Shown piece by piece: positions 23,460-34,595 of a DNA stretch of 64,000 bases. A program made the translations under genes and the position numbers. Position 1 is the first letter of the stretch. Every line of letters begins with the position of its first letter. This DNA comes from Holacanthus passer (lineage: Eukaryota > Chordata > Actinopteri > Pomacanthidae): positions 186,001 to 250,000 of the forward strand of contig JAFREQ010000037.1 in assembly GCA_025331565.1 (NCBI GenBank), read 5' to 3'. The notes beneath the pieces were generated by a model. That model made no database searches, was not told the origin of the DNA, and was given only the letters and a program-made list of their open reading frames with translations.

Positions 23460-23990
23460 TTGCTGGTTAGCCTGTTAGCCGGTACTGCTGTCAAGCAAAC
23501 CCAGGAAAGGGTACGTCCTCAATACACGAGTGTGGGAGACTAAATAAGGCACAGGCGACGATACATGAAAGTCTTGTCACACTTGCACAACATTCAATGC
23601 CACCACATGACTAATTTCAGCGCTCTGAAGTGGCTAATGTTAGCTAGCAGGTTAGCGCTTCCTCCCCGGCATCTCTTCCCATGTGAACTCATCTGACAGT
23701 CACCGATTTGACGGGGACACACAATTTGGCACGACCCCCAGGTGAAGTAAGTCCAACTTCACGCCCACTAAACACGGACAAAAGTTGGTCAAAGTGAAAA
23801 ACTCACCTGTATGTGTCTCGGGGTGGTACTTTTGAGGATGTTAGGAGCCGCAGTCTCGGTCTCGGCAGGACTTTCACCGACCTTGGCAGCTCTGCCTGTC
23901 CCCAGCAGCTCCAGACAACAACACTCTCAGCATGTATCCTCCCTCTAGAAACCCAGGACACGATCCACTCCAAGACCCGCCCACTCGCTT
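23460..23990. promoter_or_regulatory. CpG-rich block around the first exon
   Basis: CpG and GC content rise clearly against the AT-rich flanks, with clusters such as CCGGTAC, CTCGGTCTCGG and GACCCGCCCAC. It covers the first exon and the start of its intron, as expected for a promoter-associated CpG island. GC and CpG ratios were judged by eye, not computed. Confidence 0.55.
23807..23964 (-). other. first exon of an unrecognised minus-strand gene, probably 5' UTR
   Basis: The exon is bounded on its left by the strong donor CACATACAG|GTGAGTTTTT. Its right end is set about 30 bases downstream of the TATAAAA box. An ATG early in the exon opens only a 19-codon frame ending at TGA (an upstream ORF). 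Another frame, without ATG, is open to the donor and ends KSTTPRHIQ, so it could be coding only with a non-AUG start or an alternative upstream exon. The likelier reading is a non-coding first exon with the main start in a later exon. The gene is not identified. Confidence 0.5.
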
Positions 23991-24032
23991 TTATAATTGG
24001 TCAATATTAGGGACAGTGCGAAATGAGCCAAT
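23972..24032 (-). promoter_or_regulatory. core promoter: CCAAT boxes, TATA box, GC box
   Basis: Read on the minus strand: an inverted CCAAT box (ATTGG, 24,028-24,032), a CCAAT box (23,996-24,000), TATAAAA (23,989-23,995) and a GGGCGGG box (23,976-23,982). They sit in a tight array just upstream of the first exon. Order and spacing suit a TATA-containing promoter starting near 23,964. Motifs are seen directly; activity is inferred. Confidence 0.6.
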
Positions 24033-24059
24033 TAAATACACTATTGTTTTCTCCTTTGT

Positions 24060-24951
24060 GCAATAGCAAATGAGTTCCCCTGAATCTCTAAAACTAAGCT
24101 GAAGATGAAGTTTATGATGAAAACGCAATGAGGAAACTAAGCTTTATTTATTGTCTTGTTCCAGTGTTTCAATTTAAGATTAATACATTCATGCGTGAGG
24201 GCTACATAATTATTATATTTTTGTCCAGATTTAATGCGTTTTAGAATTTACAAATTATAATAATTCCCTGGCCAATTGCTGCTAGTTATATTTCCTATGA
24301 GCTTCAATTTACTCATATCAGTGTTTTATGTTTAAAGCATGTATAATCTGGCCAATAAGTTTTGAAGTGAAACTATGAGTTGATTAGTCAGTTGACAGAA
24401 AATTAATGAGCAACAATATTGATTAATCTTTTCAGTCATTTCTGCTGGTACCAGCTTCTCAAATATGATTTTGATTCTTTGTCATAAATGATAGTAAACT
24501 GAATGTCTTTGGTCTGTTTGGTCTGACAAAACAAACTTAATGATGTCACCCTGGGCTCTAAAAAATCATAAAAGCCATATTTCACTGTTTTTTTTTTTGA
24601 CATTTTACAGAAAAAATATTAATCAGTTATTCAGGGAAATAAACAGCAGATTGATTGAAAAAGAAAGTTAGTTGCCGCCCAAAATAATTGTATGCTATGT
24701 TATAATACGGTTCTCAGAACTTATCATAACTTGTGCACTTTTGTTATTTATGTTATCCATCTAAAATGCTTTTCCTTTGGCCCCAACCGGGTCAGAGTTC
24801 AGATAGTGAACTGGAACTCACATCATAGTAAACTTCCTGCTTGTACTGGCTTTAAGACTGATGGATGAAGTCAAATGTTTGGACATTTGTGGGTCTATAG
24901 AATGGGGGGCTTTCATATTAGGCCCTGAGGTCTGCAATGCAAAGCAACAGG
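24060..24951. other. AT-rich flank, nothing identified
   Basis: Sequence upstream of the promoter, with many T runs and no gene, repeat family or clear motif cluster. Confidence 0.4.
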
Positions 24952-24952
24952 A

Positions 24953-24983
<31 letters not shown>

Positions 24984-25022
24984 GCCTTTAAAAATGTCAA
25001 GGCTCTACAATCAAAACAGTGC
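24952..25022. repeat. (CA)n with a flanking dispersed repeat
   Basis: A CA run (24,952-24,979) is followed by a 41-base sequence (24,982-25,022) that starts CAGCCTTTAAAAATGTCAAG and ends TACAATCAAAACAGTGC. It reappears at 58,289-58,328 next to another CA-type run, with one indel and one mismatch. The microsatellite and its flank therefore seem to have spread as one unit. Confidence 0.8.
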
Positions 25023-28000
25023 AGGGCCACATGTAGCTCGCTGATGCTATTCCTGTGTGTGTTGCCGTACCAGGTTGCCACAACGCACGCTGGAGCCTCG
25101 AGTCTGTGACTGTGGGAAATGTTTGGAGCTCATTGTTGTCAGCAGTGTGGTCGAAGGTATGTAGAGGGTAAACACACCTCCACAGGACTATAAGGACCAG
25201 TTAGATCATGGGGGGGGGGTCAGAGTACACCCACGTCTTCCACTACCACAACCGCTGGTTGTCATGGAGTTGGGTTTCCTTTACAGCAACATTACACACC
25301 CACACACACATCAAAAACAGCCAGCATGTGTGTTTATTACTCCGTCCAGCTATTATACAACATGTTACTTATTTATACTACTAATACTTATCCACTGATG
25401 TGTTGTATCATTATGCAACTACAACACATATGTAAAGCTGGGAATAGGTCACTAAAGGTGAACTATCACTGCATGTATCTCTACTGTAGTTCTCAAGGTC
25501 GGAAACATGACAGAGTTACAACCACAGAAAATATATACTTTACAGTAATAAATTAAGACAGTAATAGAAAAGTTGAATGACAGAAACTTATGTGATAAAG
25601 CAGACATTTACACTATCCAGTCTATCCAACAGGTCACCCAACAGGGACATAAGAAACCTAAATACATATTCTTTACTGAAGGTTGTGGTCCAGTTGTTTA
25701 TTCTTTTGACACAGTGACTGCTTTGGAAAACCTCTGCTGAATGGTTGAAGGGGGCAATAATTAAAACTTCCTTTGGGAAGTGTTAGTTTGTCACACAATA
25801 GGTCTGAACAGCCATACAGACCAATCCTATGAAGTCCAATTGTGTAAAACTGTGCAAAAGTGACACCTGGTGGCGGTTGCTTGTGGCGTTTCCATTACTA
25901 TTGCCCAAGTATTCATGATATATGCCACAGGATCATATGGCCATGTGTTTCAGCCGAAATCTCATAAACTGGCCAGGTTCAGGTTCAATAAAACCTAAAA
26001 AGTAATATTACTCAAACTACTCTTAAACCTCTCTCATCCAGTTTTGTACTTATATTTCAAAACTTTAAAATTACAGTGGTAACAATACATACTGTATATA
26101 TTCTGTATCTGCTTTTCAAACACTTTAATGAAGCTATATAACGGTTTATGAAGTGAAATATCTAAATCAGTGTGTTATATTAAAAACAACCACTTCTTGT
26201 CCACACAGGCCTCTGTAATAATCAGCCCTGTGACTTGGTGGGATTGACAGAAAAAAGGGAGTAAATGTAATTATTTCTTCCATCCATATGTTTTATTTTT
26301 TGTTTTTTGTTTTTTGGGGGGGGGGACAAAATGACATGTTGAAGGTACAACATGAAATATTAATTGTTAAATAAGCAGCACTGATGCATAGTGCAGCATT
26401 TTTATATCCAGTTGTAAAATTTTCCCTTTTAATAATAATTTGATTCAAGGCAGACTGTTCTTTGAGCCACAACAAAATTACAATCAAAAAGGGACAAACA
26501 AAGGCACAAAATCAATATAACCGTCCTTCTCCACTGCTAGTGATTAGTTGTTTTCTGCATGCTGACATCTCTCTGCCCTGTGTCTGTAGAACTAAATCTG
26601 GGGTTTTGTGCAGTACATCCTCACATTAAATAGTGTGGTGATACATGCAGTTTGTAAAATCTGGTATGACTTCAAACAAAGAAGTAATGTTTAAGGTCAA
26701 TTATTCACACAAATGCCACAGTGATAACTGGGTTTAAAGTCTGGCTTGTGCATAGAAACAGCTCTCTCAGAGAAGCACTGCTGAATCAACACCAAACACT
26801 CGTCATCCTCTGGGTGGCAGTAGCTCAGCACACTGCCGCCTCAGTTTGGCTCTCACTGTATCTGCACAGACATCAGCTGAATTTAATACAATGCACATCA
26901 TCTTCACTGCAATGGAAAATGCACAACAGCTAATCTGTATGGAAGTACGATCGACAGTTTGTGCATTCTCATAAAAGCTTTACTGGTATTTTTTTTATCT
27001 CAAAATGTTCTGCTGCTTCACTTAAAATGCTCCCCTATCTATGTCCTACCTGCTCTATATGTTAGACTTTGTGCTACACCTGTGGGTGGAGTTTGCTAGC
27101 AGTCACCTACTGTGTTATAGGATTAGTGCTTCATGCTGTATCTTACTAGCTGTAGGGTAATGGGAAAAAAAGAATCCATCCTTCATCGCTGAAGTGTATC
27201 ACTGTAAATATTTGTTCAGTGTTTTCCTGTACAGTCTGACGTCTCCTTTACTGTGACATGTCCAATGTGACGTGGAATCCTATAATCCACTGAAGACCAT
27301 GTTGAGGTGGGTGGGTGTACAGCTAGGTGGGTTGCATTGATTTTTAAGCTGTCTCTTAAGGCAGTTTGAGGCATGATACAGCAAAATGCAAAATACTTTC
27401 CATTTTAATGCCTTTGACATTGTGTGTGTATATATATACATACACTACATATGATAGCATGATGGAAGGTAAAAAGGAGTCCAGAAGTCAAAGGCTTGGC
27501 CTGTGAGGCCCAGCAGTGGCCCTGAGCAAGGACGCCCAAACCTTGTTTGCTGTCTGTGGTAATCTACTCCCAGGACGGGGATTGAAAATGAGCTTAATAT
27601 GGTGACATAAGGCAATTGGCTGTTGTTTCCGAGAGGGTACTTCAGATGCATACTGAGAGCGCAAAATAATACATGCACTGATATTAACATTCAGGCCCAG
27701 GAGGTGGAAACAAATACAAAAACAAATGCCATGTTAGTGCTCCCTTCTCTGTTTGCCCTTGGTGTTGGGCAGAGCAGAACAACAGTTTCCGCTCTTTCAT
27801 CTCCCAATGTCCATACTTGGCAGGATGCCGGTGCACAGTAGCTGATGGCTGCATGGACTCGTTTGGATTACTCTGGTTGTTCAACAACACACTCCACAAA
27901 AAGGACACAGGGAAATATATTTGAATTATGAACAATATAAATCTTACACCACTGTGTTCAAGCTTGTTAACTGGTTTGATCCTGAGTTATTTCCCCCTTC

Positions 28001-28140
28001 ACGTGTTTTCAGATCCTTTCAAATACTTTGGTTTAAAACAGAGGCAGGGAAAATGTTAAGTGATATGTCAACATTTCCATTTTTGTGGGTCAGAATCTAA
28101 ATGCTGCCAGGACAGATGTGAGTATGCACAGATTCTAAAT
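25023..28140. other. no gene identified
   Basis: Mixed sequence with G runs at 25,210 and 26,317 and AT-rich tracts. The 27,470-27,850 part has higher complexity and may be a conserved non-coding element, but no motif array is definite. Confidence 0.35.
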
Positions 28141-28185
28141 GTCACCACTGCTTTTTGATGACGAGGCTTTTTATTGCCCAGCGGA

Positions 28186-28416
28186 CCAGGTGCATTGAAG
28201 TATCATGGCTACTTCCTCACAACCTGCCCACGCTGCGTAGCATCCAAATGCCAGCCCTCTGTTTGCCCCGGCTGTGGAAACACCAGGTTCTGGGTGGCGT
28301 GCTGCAAGTTGAGTGGAAAGGACAAAATGAATTTTTCTTCCATTTTTCTCTGGTCTGGTGACACTGGACTAAACTGCTCCTCCTTCTTTTCACTTTCAAG
28401 TATTTCATATTTGTAA
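28186..28416 (+). CDS. possible Cys-rich exon, low confidence
   Basis: The acceptor-like CTTTTTATTGCCCAG precedes a frame open for about 76 codons to a stop at 28,414-28,416. The early part contains CPRCVASKCQ and CPGCGNTRFWVACC, which together give a CxxC...C...CxxC...CC arrangement like a zinc ribbon. An AATAAA follows near 28,675. There is no in-frame ATG at the start and no recognised homologue. The rest of the frame has low coding character, so chance is a serious alternative. Confidence 0.15.
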   Translation, partial: PGALKYHGYFLTTCPRCVASKCQPSVCPGCGNTRFWVACCKLSGKDKMNFSSIFLWSGDTGLNCSSFFSLSSISYL

Positions 28417-28469
28417 AAACTACCACAGGGAGGGATGCATCAACTTAAAAAACAAGTGAAACCTCACTG

Positions 28470-28790
28470 AACCTCAGCCCAGGGGAAGCTGCTGGCCTTG
28501 CCTGAGGCCCTGTTTGCTTCGTCCAGGCTGCACACAGCTGCCTGTTTGCTGACTTTGAGGCCATCCAGTCTGACCCCACGTCTGCGGCCTGTCAGCCTAA
28601 ATGTCCAGGAAAAACACCACAAAATGGCTTCAGCGTGTTTCGTCGAGCTCACAGCTATTTGAGGAGTCTCGAAATAAAACACAGTTTGAATTTCACCTGC
28701 CCTGAAAGCAGGCAGCGCCTAAGTGCTCCGCAACACCCATGTGCCTCGCAGTGTTGTCACGCTAATTGGCCTCTGTTCCGTGAGCAGTGC
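28470..28790. promoter_or_regulatory. candidate conserved non-coding element
   Basis: Balanced GC, high complexity and no simple repeats, unlike its surroundings. It contains a CGCTAATTGGC core. Conservation is inferred from texture only. Confidence 0.2.
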
Positions 28791-28798
28791 CGCGCAGT

Positions 28799-28832
28799 CA
28801 CACACACAAACAAACACACACACACACACACG
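28799..28832. repeat. (CA)n microsatellite
   Basis: A CA run with AAA interruptions. Confidence 0.9.
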
Positions 28833-29329
28833 CATCTTGACAGCAAACAGTAAACAGCCTTTCTCAGATCTGCCAGGCTCTCCCGACTTTGGAGCACTTG
28901 TTGGATCTTTCTGAGCATTTTGATCTAATTAACTTGGTCATAACCTCCTTTTACTCCTCTCTGCCTCTCTGTCGCTTCCTTTCTGCCTGTTTCTTTGCAG
29001 CTCACTGAATCATTATCAAAGCTGCTGCCTCCAGACCTCAGCTGCACTGATAGCGGTTTGATGCCACTTGCTGTTAGTGGTGCATCTTCCTCTTTCTTTT
29101 TTTCTCTCTAATGCCAAGGAAAACTGCATCTCAATAGCACTGGGCTGCAGCCTCCAAAGGATTCCAGGATTTATTGATGGCAACAACATCTCTTTTTGTG
29201 TCCTGGTCGATGGCTGGAGGTCAGAAAGCAGAATAGCAGCAGCAGCAACCATGGGTGTACTGACTGATTAATGTGTGCGATTGTGAGACAGAAAGAATTA
29301 TAGAAATCATTCATACGTTCAAACACACA

Positions 29330-29600
29330 GCATTCTTGAGCTATTGTGCACCTACATCCCGGGCTTTGCCATCAGATTAGTGTCAGTCATTAATGGGGGC
29401 GGTGTAGGTAGACGAGCATTTGTTGCTCGCTCTGAAATTGAAAAAGAGCCTGTGTTCTCCCTGGAGCTCGACTCTGTGCTTGAATATTCAAGTCTTGTCG
29501 GAGTGTACCTGCAATGAAGTCCAGCTTATGACCTGGCTGGGGAAAAATGCAAACAATTCTCTGATGATAAATTGTAATAATGATTTTGAGTTTAAGCTTC
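29330..29600. promoter_or_regulatory. candidate conserved non-coding element
   Basis: High-complexity sequence with a TCATTAATGG homeodomain-type core (near 29,390) and ATGATAAATTGTAATAATGA near the right end. It has no repeats and no coding frame that I trust. Confidence 0.25.
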
Positions 29601-30108
29601 CACAGTGAATACAAAAAATAAATGAGAAATTTGTCTCGAATCAACTCGAATCCTTCAGGCTCGGTCGGATCCCATAAGGTTCGGATATAAATTTTTATTC
29701 TAATATGCTGATGGTTGTTTTTTACCAGAGGGGTATTGTGGCCTATTTTTTCCTCATCACTTTCAATTTCTCACTTCAGACTGGGCACATCAAGTCAGCA
29801 TCAATGAACCGATGACGAAATAAGAAAAATACAAGAAATATAGATAAGCAGCTGTTGTTAAGAAAACACAATAGACGAATCCTTCATAGTAATACTGCAT
29901 GTACATCCACGACAATTACAAATACTTGCACACACATTAACATTAGGGGGCGTTTTGGATTTTGGGGGGCAAAACAAAATCTGCATTTTTTTTGACCACC
30001 TTGTGTGCAGAAGAAATAAGCTGTATCCACAACAACTAACATATCATCCTTTAAGGCAAACCTGTTTGCAAACAGTTACCTATTAACATATCCAGCAGAC
30101 ACAGAACA

Positions 30109-30275
30109 ACATTAGCATTCATTTGGAGTCATGTTTCTGTCCACCTGATGAATGTAAGGCCAGCATTCAATCTGTTTAACCCAGGGAAATATCAGGCTCT
30201 TTAGCGGCTAAATGCTCCACTATGTTCAACAGCTAGTTTCTAATATTGTCTGTCTGCGGTTGGGTGCTGAGTGAA
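30109..30275 (+). repeat. dispersed repeat, short copy (TTTGGAGTCATGTTTCTG family)
   Basis: Shares TTTGGAGTCATGTTTCTG, CCACCTGATGAATGTAA and ATGTTCAACAGCTAGTTTCT with the longer copy at 34,049-34,595. The copy here lacks most of the interior. Family name unknown; order remembered from teleost sequence. Confidence 0.65.
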
Positions 30276-30369
30276 TGATACATAGCTTAATGAAATGTCT
30301 TATATTTGTATAAATCAGTGGAAACCATTTCAGAACCCGTACCTAATGTTGAATCAGCACTGGAAACGC

Positions 30370-30650
30370 CCCAGCGACGCTCAACCCCCCCACAAACACA
30401 CTGTTCTGTTGCAGGCGCTGGTGTCGGTGTTTCCCCATCCCTCTCCACTGGCAGCGACTGAGTGACCGTTTGACACCATGTTCTTATGCAATCAGCCGAG
30501 GCATCAGAGCGTGACTATCGCGGAGGCGTGGGGGACTACTGTGTGCCAGCAAGAGCAGCCGAGTGCTGCTTATGAATGTTAGGAGGGAGCGGGAGAGGAA
30601 GGCCGAGATAGCGAGGGAGGGGTCAGTAGATACGGTCAAAACAACTCAGG
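30370..30650. promoter_or_regulatory. CpG-richer patch, possible promoter or enhancer
   Basis: A local rise in GC and CpG (for example GCCCCAGCGACGCTC and ATCGCGGAGGCG) with no TATA box or first-exon donor that I can defend. It leads directly into a purine-rich tract. Confidence 0.2.
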
Positions 30651-30654
30651 GAGA

Positions 30655-30900
30655 CTCCTGTCAATGTGAGAGGAGAAACACAGGGATGGACAGAGGGAGG
30701 AAAGACTGAGAGGGAGATGAAGGAAGCAAGAATGGATTGAGATGGAAAAACTCAGAGGAGACAGACATGAAGGCAGAAATGATGGGACAGGAAATAGAGA
30801 TGTAACACATAATAATCAAATAGAAGGGAGAAATGATAGAGAAGGAGAAAGACACAGGGATCAGAAACCAAAGGAGACAGAGCCTGTGAGGGATGCTGCT
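30655..30900. repeat. polypurine tract (plus strand)
   Basis: Roughly 240 bases dominated by A and G (GGAGG, GAGAGGGAGATGAAGG and similar). The minus-strand open frame of 112 codons across it is a composition artefact. Confidence 0.6.
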
Positions 30901-31844
30901 GTCTGCTCGGCTCAGTGTAGAAGAACCAGAGAGTCTTAGAGAGTCGGGACTAACACACTGCGGCACCCGCTCCTGCCTTTTCGCTCTGTCCAGCAACACT
31001 ATGCATTTTGATTTATGCCTTAATTAGAGGTCTGTAATGATGGTAAAACCCAGGTCCTTAACTTTATCTGAATGGGGAATTTATCTCCTTACCACACGTT
31101 ACAACGGATGTAAACCCGCAAGCACAAAAGAATTAAGCAGAGATGCAAATGGGGTGACACTGATACAAAATTTCTGTGTCGTAATGAAATTCATTATTAA
31201 AGAACTGACCCTTTCTCTATTTCCATTGTTCTATAATGTATACCATATAAACTGCAGATGGTAATGACAGTGTCTGAGTCTGATTTATCTACATGCTAAT
31301 GAAACCCAATCATAAAAAATGTGAGGGTAGGAAGAAATTGTAATTTCAATAGATATTAATATACACTATAGAATTACATTACGTCCTCACTTTTTCATAG
31401 TTTGGGTTTTCATTCTGCAGGAATGCGGAAAATGCCCCATTGCTAATATCATGTGTCCTCTTAGTGAGTTGGTTCTGCATAATAGCACTATTAGATGTTC
31501 TGCTGTTACATATAGTAATAGTATCGTCTGCATAGTCTGTTTGTTAGAAAGAGGAGACAGAAACACCAGCAAGTGCTTTTCTCACTTTGGCATGCAGTAC
31601 AATCAGCATTCATGGTCAAAATCATTCAACATTTTGACCTTTTGGCAAAACCTCAGTATTCAAAGGGGCACTCCAGTGATTTAGCATTGCACTTCCATGA
31701 AGCTGAGATGCTCATGATAGACAGATTTAAAAGAGAACGGTCAAAATCGATGCAGCAGAGGCAAAGATATCCTGACTTTCAGTCCCTGGTGATCCTACAT
31801 TTACCATAATGCAACTCAATAGTCTTTCGACCTCAGCTGCTTTT

Positions 31845-32210
31845 ATCTCTTACGCTTCAACTATTTGTAATCGCTTTTGAATCTTTCTCTTGAAGCAGCA
31901 TTTTAACTGCTTACACATCTTTCTCATTCTTCAAATGACAGTTCAACTGCTTTCAGAGTTTAGACATCTACTGACAGTCCCCCTGCTTTCATCTCTTATT
32001 CTTTAATTGAGCATTCATCTGCTTTCAGTGATTACACTGACTACACAACTGACGCCTGAACTCATTTCAGGGCTTGCACTTAAACTGACACTTCAGCCTC
32101 GTTCAGTCCTACTTAAACTAAAACTTCCTTCCATTTTAACTTCTTTCACTAATTGTATTTCAAATGCCACTTCACCTTCTTGCAGCTTTTCAGTCCAAAT
32201 CCAAAGTGCA
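31845..32210 (+). repeat. degenerate minisatellite, unit about 34-44 bp
   Basis: A core like TTCAACTGCTTTCAG followed by ACTTACACT/TAAACTGACA recurs in decayed form at least six times (for example TTCAACTGCTTTCAG, CCCCCTGCTTTCATC, TTCATCTGCTTTCAG, TGAACTCATTTCAGG, CTTCAGCCTCGTTCAG). It matches a tandem repeat that I have seen in other fish sequence. Confidence 0.65.
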
Positions 32211-32904
32211 AGTCCACACACACATATTTTCATAAGAAACCTCAGTATTTAAGATTAGTTGAGCCCAGGATGAATGATCACCACAAATAGTGACTTTGTT
32301 CGCGGCCTCTGGTACTGCAAGTACTTTAAAAAGATTTGTCAGTCCAATAAAATATCCAGTCAGACTTTTATATGTGTCATTAAAATGAATTTACCACCCT
32401 GCCTTGAAGCTCTTTTTTTCACTGCTAGTTGTCAGTGGATACTGAACCATGCCAGCCTCCTTACTCACTCAATTGCTGCCCCCGCCTTGAGGATTACAAT
32501 GAAGTTGTCAGATTACAGAAGCCCCCTTGATGTGTATGGGGGCTTAATGCTAAATTTAGCAGGCCCAAGTGCTAACCTTCAAAAAAACCTGTAAAGAGAA
32601 CAGAAAAGGAAGTGCTTCCTGGCAACAGTTTGCACACACAGTTTAGTGTTTTTTGTCAGCAGTCGTACATGCTCTCTCACTGCTGCAGCTCTGAACTATA
32701 ATGCCTATCACTGATTTTCCATATGAGGCTAACAACTCTCTTCTTAATGCCATCCATCACACACAGCTCCCCTGTGTGCTGCTATAGGGCTCCCCTCTCC
32801 TCTCGTTTCATCATCTCGCCGTTGTTGCCTCTTGGTTTACTGGCCGCCGCTGCTGCTGGTAATGATGCTGTGAATCTATATATAGACTCCCATGTATGCT
32901 TTGA

Positions 32905-33060
32905 AAGTATAGAGACGGATGGAGAGACAGACGGATGAGAGAAAGAACAGAAAAGAGGCACCAAGAGAGAGGGAGGGAGACAGATAGTGATGAGGTAAAT
33001 GAATTAAGAAAACTTAAAGAGGGAGACAGATGGAGATGGAGAGAGAGGCTGATGGGAAGC
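32905..33060. repeat. polypurine tract (plus strand)
   Basis: About 150 bases rich in GAGA and GGAG. Confidence 0.5.
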
Positions 33061-33654
33061 TCAGGATGTGTGAAAGAAGAGAAACCTTGAAAGCTTAACT
33101 CTCACTTGCAATCTAAGCATTAACTGCAGTGACCACATGCTCAAATTTGAGACTTAAAAAATAACATCTGAAATGAGCTCAATAACAACATCTACATGAT
33201 CTGCTTGTACAGTAATATTACTATAATCAACCTTTATTATACTGTAGTCAGACTTTGATTTTTCAGGGCTATGCAGAAAAGAAAATGCAGAGCGTTTTTG
33301 ACATCACACACATGTTCGACATATTATGGCCTATAAAGTTGATATAGTTCAAATGTTGGCAACCAGTTGCCTCTTTACACTTTGTCTGTGTCACAAAGCA
33401 ACATTAGTAGAGTTGCCACCTTTGTTGTGGAAAAATGAAGGACACCTTGTCAGAGTCCTTTCCCATGAGATCTTTAGTGTCAGACACCTAATATTCTGCA
33501 TTCTGCCTAATTCTTATGCACCAATTTGTGCTTTTCAAATCAGCACTTTCAAAGACATCTTTTTCAACGTGAATGAAAAGGAAATAAAGAGAGAGTTGCG
33601 TCAATTATATTAAGGATTATAACGTCGGATCATAGACATGTCATGACACTGTCC

Positions 33655-33795
33655 TTGCTCCTCTTGGGCGTGGTGAAACGCTGCTCAAGAGGTAGAGCGA
33701 ACCCCAAATTGCCCCGATAGCTATTCCATTGGTGTGGAAGTACTTTGCTTTGGATAAAAGCATCTGCTAAATGAAATTGTAGAATTGTAGAATGT
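33655..33795 (+). mobile_element. truncated SINE with GGATAAAAGCATCTGCTAAATG tail
   Basis: Contains GAACCCCAAATTGCCCCGAT, then GTATTGGTGTGG-like sequence, then the tail GATAAAAGCATCTGCTAAAT. The middle block parallels ACCCCAAACTGCTCCAAATT in the fuller SINE at 45,672-45,923. The tRNA-like head is missing or unrecognisable. Confidence 0.6.
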
Positions 33796-34048
33796 TGCTT
33801 CAGGTTGGACAGTCCACCATGGGCGACAGAAAATATTCTGCTTGCCTTGTACTCATTCCCACTGAAAGGACATTCAGATCTCTATTTGGACAGCCACTTT
33901 CTTTTTACAGGCAGACTTGAACTGGAGGTATTCATATTCTCATATTTTTCCAAGCATGTGAAAACCATGATTGATTCAGTAAGGGAGAGTGTATTTTATA
34001 TTTCATTACTGGACGGTTCCATATTGTACGGGTCGGGTAGCAACTCTA

Positions 34049-34595
34049 AACATTATCATTTGGAGTCATGTTTCTGGCCACCTGATGAATTTAAATCTGA
34101 TATTCATGCTCCTTTAAAGTGAGACTGTCAACTTTTGAACATAGAAAGACCAAATCTTTCCTCTTACAAATGAAAAGTTGAATTCCTACTCAATAAAACT
34201 CATCCTTGTTCCATTCAGCACACTCAGGGGTTTGTTGCTCCAGGCTTATTTGGTCTGGTATGACCGCTGGCTTTGGTGGTTAATATTAGCTTTAGATGCC
34301 AAATTGCTCTGTAACTGACATTCACTGAGTAGGTTTCCTGACTTGTCGCCTTGTGCTACATTTCTTGTGTCCTACGTACACTACATGGGGACATAGTGGC
34401 TGATGTTAAGTTCTAGCTTGCTTTAAGCTCTGCTCTGGTATCTACCAGCTCCTGAGAATAATATCTGGCTTTGCCAAAATGCTCCCCTATGTTCACCAGC
34501 TAGTTTCTAACTTTGGCTGTCTGCCATTTGCTTCTGGGCAGGAGAACAGTGGGTTTAGCAGAGCTTTTAAAGTTTAACATCTCCCCTGCTTTGAC
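34049..34595 (+). repeat. dispersed repeat, longer copy (TTTGGAGTCATGTTTCTG family)
   Basis: Starts with TTTGGAGTCATGTTTCTGG and CCACCTGATGAATTTAA. It ends with CCTATGTTCACCAGCTAGTTTCTAAC, GGCTGTCTGCC and GCAGGAGAACAGTGGGTTTAGCAGAGC. A shorter copy lies at 30,109-30,275 in the same orientation. Confidence 0.65.
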
